From assembly GCA_030596915.1 (NCBI GenBank), contig JAUVSX010000050.1, positions 1 to 11,185 on the forward strand: DNA of 11,185 nt, written 5' to 3'. The first letter of the stretch is position 1; each line of letters opens with the position of its first letter. The DNA comes from Chloroflexota bacterium. GTDB lineage: Bacteria; Chloroflexota; Anaerolineae; B4-G1. Under the pieces are notes generated by a model that saw nothing but the letters and a program-made list of their open reading frames with translations, was not told the origin of the DNA and searched no databases. Positions 5,972 to 11,185 of this stretch are shown one piece after another. A program made the position numbers and the translations under genes.

Positions 5972-7375
5972 CTACTGGGCCTCGCTCACCGGGATGAAGA
6001 TGCGGTAGCGCAGCACGTCGTAGGCCTGGTTCAGGCTCAGGTAGCCGCTGTGCCAACCTCCTACCGCATACAGCGTGTAGTCGAGGACCCCGACGCCAGG
6101 GCTTCGCCACTCGCCGGTCAGCGGCGTCTCAATCGGGTTCCACGTATCTGCAGCAGGGTCGTACCGCTCATTGAAACCCAGGTAGCTCTGCCAGCCGCCG
6201 CCACCGATGGCGAAAAGCTGCTGACCAAGAGCGGCTAGCCCGAGTCCCCCGCGCCCTACCGTCAGCGGTGCGCAAGGCTGCCACGAATCCGATTGGGGCC
6301 CCAGGCGCGCACAGTTCGTCAATTCCCTTTGCCCGTCATATCCGCCCACGACGTACACGTCGCCGTCGAGCGCGGCGGCCGCGGCGAATCCGCGCGGCTC
6401 GTTGAGCACCTCAGCATCTGACCAGGCATCCTCCGCCGGATCGTATGCGAACACCGTTGCGACGTATCCCGCGCCGTCCCAACCACCGATGAGCAGCAGC
6501 TTGTCCTCCAGGGCAGCAATCGCGTAGGCGCAACGCGGAGCTGGTAGCGGGCTTGCCGTGCGCCAGGAGTCGTTGTCAGAATCGTAGATCTCAAGCGTCC
6601 GCAGCGGCCTGAAATCGGCATCGCAGCCACCGGGCACGTACACATCGGATCCAATCGCAGCCGCTGCAACGTACCCGACCGGTGTAGGCTTGTCGCTGCC
6701 GCGTGACCATATGTCCGCGCGTGGGTCATAGACCTCGACGGCGGAGGTGACCCCCTCGGGCGTTCTGCCGCCAATAGCGATAAGTTGCCCAGCGACCGAT
6801 GCCAGCGCCAGATACGCTCGTGGAGTGGGCATCTGGGCGCGTCTGTGCCAGCGAGAGTCGGGGCTCTCAGGCTCGGTTGATACCTCGTGCTCCTGTGGGG
6901 ACTCTGGTGGCAGATCACCGCGTTCAGCCAGCGGCGGCGCCGCCGCCCCTCGCGTTGCCACAACTGTCACTGCTGCCACGACCAGGGGTGCGACGATGAG
7001 CGCCACCCGCTTCGGCCACGGCAAAGGCGGCGGAGTCCCCGCCCCCATCGCTGCGGGGTGACTCGCCTGGGGGTACTCATCTGGCAATGCTTCGCCGCCC
7101 GGTGTTTCGTCGCCCGACGTTTCGTCGGCCGACGCTTCGTTGGCCTGCGGCTCGACGCGGCCCTCCACGACGACCAAGCCCTCCCGAACGGCGATCACCG
7201 TCGCCTCGGTGCGCGAGGAGGCACCCAGCTTGGTGAGGATGTTGCGAACGTGGACCTTGACGGTATTGACGCTGATGTGGAGCGAGAGAGCGATCTGCCG
7301 GTTGGTCGCTCCCGTTGCCACGAGCCGCAGGAGTTCGAGCTCGCGCTTGGTCAGCTTATCACCGTGTTCTGGCAT
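5972..7375 (-). CDS. Membrane-anchored LuxR-type regulator with external Kelch propeller
   Basis: 467 residues. A LuxR/GerE HTH occupies about residues 5-68 (LTKRELELLRLVATG, then NRQIALSLHIS and NTVKVHV), as in DNA-binding response-regulator outputs, but no receiver domain precedes it. A low-complexity acidic linker follows (76-118). One hydrophobic segment at about 123-146, preceded by PKR, should cross the membrane with the HTH inside. The remainder (about 176-460) holds six Kelch units, with GG pairs at 202, 249, 297, 344, 391 and 439 and YDP...W motifs, predicted as a closed six-bladed propeller outside the membrane. The likely role is a one-component sensor that binds a ligand or protein outside and DNA inside. 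Start: ATG 7375 with AGGG five bases upstream. It has its own promoter. Confidence 0.9.
   Translation of the reverse strand: MPEHGDKLTKRELELLRLVATGATNRQIALSLHISVNTVKVHVRNILTKLGASSRTEATVIAVREGLVVVEGRVEPQANEASADETSGDETPGGEALPDEYPQASHPAAMGAGTPPPLPWPKRVALIVAPLVVAAVTVVATRGAAAPPLAERGDLPPESPQEHEVSTEPESPDSRWHRRAQMPTPRAYLALASVAGQLIAIGGRTPEGVTSAVEVYDPRADIWSRGSDKPTPVGYVAAAAIGSDVYVPGGCDADFRPLRTLEIYDSDNDSWRTASPLPAPRCAYAIAALEDKLLLIGGWDGAGYVATVFAYDPAEDAWSDAEVLNEPRGFAAAAALDGDVYVVGGYDGQRELTNCARLGPQSDSWQPCAPLTVGRGGLGLAALGQQLFAIGGGGWQSYLGFNERYDPAADTWNPIETPLTGEWRSPGVGVLDYTLYAVGGWHSGYLSLNQAYDVLRYRIFIPVSEAQ
7104..7148 (-). repeat. Three tandem 15-base repeats in the LuxR/Kelch linker
   Basis: 7104-7118, 7119-7133 and 7134-7148 are near-identical 15-mers (GTTTCGTCGCCCGAC type). 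They encode successive pentapeptides of the SADET/SGDET/PGGEA kind in the acidic linker. The in-frame unit length means copy-number change would only alter linker length. Confidence 0.75.
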
Positions 7376-7416
7376 CTGTACCCTGGGCCGCGGCGGTCAC
7401 GCCACGATGCGAATCG

Positions 7417-7444
7417 ATTATAACACGCGAAGAGACCTCGACAA
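7417..7444 (-). promoter_or_regulatory. Promoter of the LuxR/Kelch gene
   Basis: Minus strand: TTGTCG (7444-7439), a 16-base spacer and a perfect TATAAT (7422-7417). The transcript would have a leader of about 34 bases to ATG 7375. The -35 abuts the inverted repeat at 7445-7461, a possible site for autoregulation. Confidence 0.65.
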
Positions 7445-7461
7445 CCGCTCTGCCAGAGCGG
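7445..7461 (-). terminator. Stem-loop after the metallophosphoesterase gene, beside the next promoter
   Basis: CCGCTCT, loop GCC and AGAGCGG form a perfect 7-base stem, 71 bases past the metallophosphoesterase stop. On the minus strand it is followed by TTGTCGAGGTCTCTT, a poor T-tract. It could weakly end the upstream operon or act as an operator for the LuxR/Kelch promoter whose -35 touches it. Nothing else is visible in 7376-7531 apart from that promoter. Confidence 0.4.
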
Positions 7462-7531
7462 ATGCGCGAAGCTGGATGTGTGCCAATGTATCCATGGCGC
7501 GGTGCGAGACGACGATATCCAGACCGGCAGC

Positions 7532-8722
7532 TCAGGCCGACAGCGTCCACAGGATCGCCTCAGGCGGAGCGAGGAAGCGGACGCGCGGCGCGCCCAGGCC
7601 CTCCATGCCTAGCCCGCGGCTCACGTACAGCGTCGTGTCGTTCTTCACGTACCGGCCCATCTCGTACCGCTTCCAGAAGTCGGAGCTGGTGATGAGGGCG
7701 CCAAAGAGGGGCAGCCGAATCTGGCCGCCATGGGTGTGGCCGCAGAGATAAAGGTCGACGCCAAGCTCCGCCGCTTCCGGCATCAGGTCCGGTGAGTGGT
7801 AGAGAAGAAGGCTGAACCTCTCATCCCGATGCGCTGACACCATTCTGCGGAGGCGCGGGACATCCTGCGAGCGTTCGCGAGTGCAGCGAAGTCCGAAAAC
7901 CCGAAGCACGTGGTCGCGGACCCTCACCTCAGCGATCTCGTCCCGCAACCAGACTATCGGCAGGCCCTCGAAAGCCTCTGGCACGACGCCCGCCAGATCG
8001 ACAGGGGGACTGCCGGTGATGGCGTAGACGGGGCAGTGCGCGGCCTCGCACAGGGCCTCGAGGAACTCCCGCGCCTCCGCCTGTGCCCTAGCCTCCTCCA
8101 CATACGACAGATTGAGGTAGTCCCCGGTGAGTACGACCACGTCCGGGGCCAGTGTCTTGGCGAGGCGCACGAGCGCACGCTCCCGCGGGCTGATGCGCTC
8201 CACGTGGAGGTCGCTCAGGTGCAACAGGCGCACCGGGTCGCCGGCGCCCAGCTTTGGGGATCGGAGTTGGGCGCGAGTCAACTCGATCCCGAAGGGCTCA
8301 ACCCAACTACCGTAGTAGAGCGCCCCAGTGATGGCGGCGTTTGCGGCCGCTGCCACGAGCAGGCTGGTCCAGGTATGCCACCCGCTCCCCAGCGCCAAGG
8401 TCAAGCTGGCGTGGGCAGCCGCCATTACGAGCAGCGGCGGGGTGACCGGCCCATAGGAACGGCCTCGCTGCGGGAGAAGCGCGAGGATAGCTCCATCGAC
8501 GGCGATGAAGGTCAGGACCTGCGCTCCGGCGAGCAGCCGCAGTTCGCCCCAAGGCCAGGCTGCGATGGCGGCCAGTGCGAGCCAGGCGGGGGTCAGGGCC
8601 AGCGGCTGCACCTGCCCCAGGACGTCGCTGAGCACGAGTACGAGGTGGAGCGCTCGGCCTCTGTGGTCGGGGGGACTGTGAGTGGTGGCGTCGGGCCGGC
8701 CGGCCGCGTTCTCGCTGGGCAT
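7532..8722 (-). CDS. Membrane-anchored calcineurin-like metallophosphoesterase, GNH motif replaced
   Basis: 396 residues. Residues 24-137 carry about four to five hydrophobic segments. The phosphoesterase domain follows from about 164. Motifs: DLH at 171-173, GDY at 200-202, YHSPD at 308-312 and GHTHGGQ at 328-334, matching YkuE/YaeI-type enzymes that act on phosphate esters at the membrane. The expected GNH(D/E) motif after VYAIT reads GSPP (237-240), so the usual metal-binding Asn and catalytic His are missing. The domain should sit just inside or outside the membrane; orientation is not certain. Start: ATG 8722, five bases after the GDPD stop, is preferred; a frame extension to 8893 only shadows the GDPD gene. 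Pairing with a glycerophosphodiester phosphodiesterase suggests phospholipid or glycerophosphate metabolism. Confidence 0.88.
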   Translation of the reverse strand: MPSENAAGRPDATTHSPPDHRGRALHLVLVLSDVLGQVQPLALTPAWLALAAIAAWPWGELRLLAGAQVLTFIAVDGAILALLPQRGRSYGPVTPPLLVMAAAHASLTLALGSGWHTWTSLLVAAAANAAITGALYYGSWVEPFGIELTRAQLRSPKLGAGDPVRLLHLSDLHVERISPRERALVRLAKTLAPDVVVLTGDYLNLSYVEEARAQAEAREFLEALCEAAHCPVYAITGSPPVDLAGVVPEAFEGLPIVWLRDEIAEVRVRDHVLRVFGLRCTRERSQDVPRLRRMVSAHRDERFSLLLYHSPDLMPEAAELGVDLYLCGHTHGGQIRLPLFGALITSSDFWKRYEMGRYVKNDTTLYVSRGLGMEGLGAPRVRFLAPPEAILWTLSA

Positions 8723-8727
8723 CGTGT

Positions 8728-9564
8728 TTAGGCCCGAACGACGGCTGTAGAGGCCAGCGAGCGGAGTTCGTCGCCCAGCACGTCCGGTCGGTTCGTTATG
8801 ATCCCGTCCACGCCCAATCCGATCAACCGGCGCATCTCGACGCGCTCGTCCACAGTCCAGGTGTTGACCAGCTTGCCCCGTCCCCGCGCCCAAGCGACGT
8901 ATCCGGCGTCCACCATAGTGTGCTCGGGGTGCCGCGCTTCGGGCCGCACGAATGGCGCCAGCCAGGCCCGTCTCAGCGGCAGCGGAAGGTCGGAAGCGTA
9001 GAGCAGGCCGACCGGGATGTCTGGCGCCAGGCGCTTGGCGCGCCGAAGCGAGAAGGCGTTGAACGAGGAGATGAGAGTGAGCGCACGAGTGCCGCGCGCG
9101 GAGAGCAGGCCGACGACCGCCCGGGACGACCCCGTGGCGCGTATCGCCGTGCTCTTCAGCTCAATGTTGAGCAGCAGCCGGCTTCCCACAGCCTCAAGTA
9201 CCTCAGCGAGGGTGGGGATGGGCTCGCCTGCGTAGGACGGGTCAAAGGTGGAGCCAGCGTCAAGCTCTTTGAGTTCCGCCAACGTCATTGAGGAGACCGC
9301 TCCCGTGCCATCGGTCGTGCGGTCCACCGAAAAGTCGTGGATGACGACCGGCACACCGTCGGCCGAGCGCTGCACGTCAAACTCGACCCCGTCGGCTCCT
9401 AGCTCGGCCGCCTTCAGGAATGCGCTGAGCGTGTTCGGCGGTGCAGCATGGCTAGCGCCGCGGTGGGCGATGTTCAGCGGCCGTCCCAGCGCTGCCGAAG
9501 AAGTCCAGCCTATCTTCAGTGCGCCCGAAGGCCGCGAGTGTGGAGAGCGATTGCTTGGGGGCAT
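8728..9564 (-). CDS. Glycerophosphodiester phosphodiesterase
   Basis: 278 residues, typical of bacterial cytoplasmic GDPDs (UgpQ-like), which cleave glycerophosphodiesters from phospholipid turnover into glycerol-3-phosphate and an alcohol. The catalytic histidines are H34 in AHRGAS and H76 in VIHDFSVDRTT. Metal ligands are E61 and D63 in VEFDVQ and E135 in NIELK. The C-terminal VNTWTVD (233-239) and ITNRPD are canonical. The usual PENT after the first motif reads PPNT (P43 in place of Glu), a mild departure. The first ~28 residues are not conserved and show no signal peptide. Start: ATG 9564 with AAGG ten bases upstream, 24 bases after the metallopeptidase stop. It is the second gene of a three-gene unit, followed five bases later by the metallophosphoesterase. 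Confidence 0.93.
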   Translation of the reverse strand: MPPSNRSPHSRPSGALKIGWTSSAALGRPLNIAHRGASHAAPPNTLSAFLKAAELGADGVEFDVQRSADGVPVVIHDFSVDRTTDGTGAVSSMTLAELKELDAGSTFDPSYAGEPIPTLAEVLEAVGSRLLLNIELKSTAIRATGSSRAVVGLLSARGTRALTLISSFNAFSLRRAKRLAPDIPVGLLYASDLPLPLRRAWLAPFVRPEARHPEHTMVDAGYVAWARGRGKLVNTWTVDERVEMRRLIGLGVDGIITNRPDVLGDELRSLASTAVVRA

Positions 9565-9588
9565 ACTGTGTTTGCCTTAATCCAGTGG

Positions 9589-9957
9589 TCAGTACGCGCC
9601 GATCTCATGCAAGCGCGCATCATCCAACCCGAAGTGGTGTGCGATCTCGTGTTTGATCACGCGGCGGACCAGCCACGCGACCTGATCCACGGTCCTGCAA
9701 CGCAGCTCGATGGGACGCTGGTAGATGGTGATCTTGTCTGGCAGCACGAGTCCATAGTTGTGGGTACGTTTGTCCTGGGGGACGCCGTGGTAGAGGCCGA
9801 GCAGACCCGCTGGATGCGACGCGCCCGCAGCGCGCATCGCCTGCTGGTCTGGCCAGTCCTCGATCACGACCGCGACGTTGTCGAGCTTCTCCCGGAAGGC
9901 GTCCGGAAGCTCATCCACGGCGTCAGCCACCAGGCGCTCGAACGCGAGGCGGTTCAT
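9589..9957 (-). CDS. Minimal zincin-like metallopeptidase (PF06262 type)
   Basis: 122 residues, the usual size for this family of one-domain zincins. The active-site stretch HEIAHHFGLDDARLHEIG (103-120) matches the extended HExxHxxGxxD motif: H103 and H107 bind zinc, E104 is the catalytic base and an Asp at 113 is the expected third ligand. IYQRPIE (78-84) is also typical. It has no signal peptide, so it is cytoplasmic. Natural substrates for this family are not well defined. It heads the leftward operon with GDPD and the metallophosphoesterase; its -10 element ends eight bases before ATG 9957, so translation is probably leaderless. A link to lipid turnover through its neighbours is inference only. 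Confidence 0.93.
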   Translation of the reverse strand: MNRLAFERLVADAVDELPDAFREKLDNVAVVIEDWPDQQAMRAAGASHPAGLLGLYHGVPQDKRTHNYGLVLPDKITIYQRPIELRCRTVDQVAWLVRRVIKHEIAHHFGLDDARLHEIGAY

Positions 9958-9965
9958 TGCGACGC

Positions 9966-9971
9966 ATTATA
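9966..9971 (-). promoter_or_regulatory. -10 element (TATAAT) of the metallopeptidase operon
   Basis: Perfect TATAAT on the minus strand, preceded by TGATGG, ending eight bases before ATG 9957. Transcription would start at or next to the A of the start codon. No convincing -35 hexamer is seen, and there is no ribosome binding site. Confidence 0.65.
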
Positions 9972-10030
9972 CCATCAGGCCGCGGACCAGAAAGCGCCTC
10001 CAACGCGGCCTATGCGTCCGGTGAGCCCGA

Positions 10031-10058
10031 TTGCGGGGCCGTCTGTCGTCGGTATACT
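10031..10058 (+). promoter_or_regulatory. Promoter of the YkgJ-type gene
   Basis: TTGCGG (10031-10036), a 16-base spacer and TATACT (10053-10058). The -10 ends seven bases before ATG 10066, so the transcript should be leaderless. It fires away from the metallopeptidase promoter, sharing a ~95-base divergent region. Confidence 0.6.
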
Positions 10059-10065
10059 TGGCGCG

Positions 10066-11034
10066 ATGAAGCTGTCAGAACATCCGGAGTATCCTCGCTA
10101 CCTGCGGGCGAGGCAGACTGAAGCGAACTGCCGTCGAGCGTTGGCGTCCTGGCGCTCGGGTGACGGCGCCGCCCGCGACGGGCCTGGCTCGCGCCTCTGG
10201 ACGCCGGAGGAGGGGCTCACCTTCGTGCAGTCCCTGTCGCGCCTTTTCACTGCATACAACCGCGTGCTCTGGGAGGAGTTCCCCTACTGCCGCACGTGTT
10301 ACGGGCAATGCTGCGTCCTTGATGCAACTCGGGTCACCGCCTTCGACTGCATCGCTCTGACGCTACTCGGCTACTCACTCCCTTCGCTACCCGAGCGGGT
10401 GGGGATAACGCCGCGGGAGTGCATCTATCACGCGCCAGGAGGGTGTGTCTGGCCGGCGGACTGGCGGCCGGTCAAGTGCTGGCTCTTCTACTGCGCGCTG
10501 GGAGACCCGACACATTCCATCGTCGCGGAGTTGCAGCAGGTGCTCGCTACCTACCTGCCAGGCGCGCTGCGACGGTACGAGGAAGCAAGTGGAGAGCGGC
10601 TCACGGACCGCGCAGGGGACCCGGTGGAGCTGGCGGAATCATTCGACAGGGCGCTGCTGGCGGTGTCAGCAGAGAAGTTCGGTCTCGACCTCGCGGTGTC
10701 TGATTGCAACGCGTCTGGTGCTGGTGGCGGCGGACGGAGCCGTGGGCGTGTGACGTCGCGTGACGTGGGCGCCGAAGTCGCTGCCTTCGTACAGACCGCT
10801 GCCGAGCAGCTATCCGAGCCCGCGCTGGCCAGCAGGCTGGGCGTACTCGCCGATCAGCTTCTCTCTGACCTATCTCTGCTTGAGGAGAGTGCCGCAGCTC
10901 AACCCGAGCGAGCCGACCGACTTCTCGGGAGCTTGCGGCGTAGGTACGACCGTGATCCCCCCGACGGGATGGGTGAGGGCGAAGCTCTCTGGCGCCGGAT
11001 GCGGGACTGCATCGCTGCGTTGGAAGGGGGCTAG
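10066..11034 (+). CDS. Cysteine-rich YkgJ-type zinc/iron-chelating domain protein
   Basis: 322 residues, cytoplasmic. The cysteine array CRTCYGQCC (75-83) followed by C119, C127 (GGC), C138 and C143 matches the YkgJ/PF03692 zinc- or iron-binding domain, a family with predicted metal or Fe-S binding but little known function. The family core is about 80-100 residues; here it is embedded at roughly 70-145, with an N-terminal helical ~65 residues and a long C-terminal region (150-322) that is helical and includes a glycine/arginine-rich break (219-229). Start: ATG 10066, directly downstream of the -10, fits leaderless translation; the open frame further upstream runs antisense to the metallopeptidase and is not used. 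No operon partner is visible downstream. Function unknown. Confidence 0.85.
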   Translation: MKLSEHPEYPRYLRARQTEANCRRALASWRSGDGAARDGPGSRLWTPEEGLTFVQSLSRLFTAYNRVLWEEFPYCRTCYGQCCVLDATRVTAFDCIALTLLGYSLPSLPERVGITPRECIYHAPGGCVWPADWRPVKCWLFYCALGDPTHSIVAELQQVLATYLPGALRRYEEASGERLTDRAGDPVELAESFDRALLAVSAEKFGLDLAVSDCNASGAGGGGRSRGRVTSRDVGAEVAAFVQTAAEQLSEPALASRLGVLADQLLSDLSLLEESAAAQPERADRLLGSLRRRYDRDPPDGMGEGEALWRRMRDCIAALEGG

Positions 11035-11185
11035 CAGGTGGGCCAGGCCATTCTCAGCCGCGCCTACGTTCTCCCGTCTCGACGACCTTCGGCCGGTGGA
11101 TCGCCTGGGCAGCAGCGCCGTGGCCGACCCCCCGACACTCGCGTCACGTCGCGCTGATCGTGAACTCGATGGTTGTAACGTCGTC
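11035..11185. other. Right-edge region without a certain gene
   Basis: 151 bases after the YkgJ-type stop. No terminator with a T-run, no tRNA and no clear promoter are visible. A plus-strand GTG frame of 39 codons from 11038 is arginine/proline-rich and unconvincing. The only possible gene content is a leftward frame entering from the right edge. Confidence 0.5.
11144..11185 (-). CDS. Possible C-terminal end of a leftward gene cut by the window edge
   Basis: The minus strand reads DDVTTIEFTISAT then a stop at 11144-11146. The alternating polar/hydrophobic pattern resembles the last beta-strand of a protein, and codon third positions are mostly G or C. Only 13 residues are visible, so this is a suggestion, not a firm gene. 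No family can be named. Confidence 0.3.
   Translation of the reverse strand, partial: DDVTTIEFTISAT

Noticed and set aside
8723..8893. Upstream extension of the metallophosphoesterase frame to 8893
   Set aside because: It shadows the conserved end of the GDPD gene and its sequence is Arg/Gly-rich without family similarity.
9448..10065. Upstream extension of the YkgJ-type frame to 9448
   Set aside because: It runs antisense through the metallopeptidase and part of the GDPD gene; a promoter with -10 at 10053 places the start at ATG 10066.
11038..11157. 39-codon GTG frame after the YkgJ-type gene
   Set aside because: No ribosome binding site at good spacing, Arg/Pro-rich composition and no family similarity.

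Overview
The window is a GC-rich bacterial chromosome segment with densely packed genes, some reading right and some reading left. I see no phage, transposase, plasmid or CRISPR genes. The gene families, several promoters placed so that transcripts would begin at or beside the start codon, and a membrane-tethered LuxR/Kelch protein would fit a Chloroflexota-like or other deep-branching GC-rich bacterium. That placement is inference; no phylogenetic marker settles it.

Left part (1-3957, rightward). Two imperfect copies of a G-rich tandem repeat (189 and 182 bases), each with a G-quadruplex-type motif, open the window. A good sigma70-type promoter with an inverted repeat over its -35 follows. 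It drives three genes with overlapping ends: an orphan ParA-like ATPase, a 569-residue glycoside hydrolase family 1 (GH1) protein with a roughly 130-residue acidic N-terminal extension and altered catalytic residues, and a zinc-ribbon/NUDIX/GNAT fusion. The 8- and 4-base overlaps suggest translational coupling. A ParA ATPase welded to a degenerate beta-glucosidase-like protein and a NUDIX/acetyltransferase protein is the strongest candidate here for an undescribed functional unit.

Middle (3966-5906). A tRNA-Ser(GGA) gene reads leftward from its own promoter. Back to back with it, a rightward unit holds a NagD-like HAD phosphatase, a metallo-beta-lactamase-fold hydrolase and the remnant of a ChbG/YdjC carbohydrate deacetylase. 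The remnant's N-terminus is joined directly to its C-terminus, so the middle is missing.

Right part (5972-9971, leftward). A minimal zincin-like metallopeptidase, a glycerophosphodiester phosphodiesterase and a membrane-anchored metallophosphoesterase form one unit. The last of these has lost its GNH(D/E) motif. Downstream, with its own promoter, lies a one-component regulator: an N-terminal LuxR-type HTH, a low-complexity acidic linker, one membrane segment and a six-bladed Kelch propeller predicted outside the membrane.

Right edge (10031-11185). A divergent, apparently leaderless gene encodes a cysteine-rich YkgJ-type metal-chelating protein. The last 150 bases hold nothing certain, except perhaps the C-terminal end of a leftward gene.
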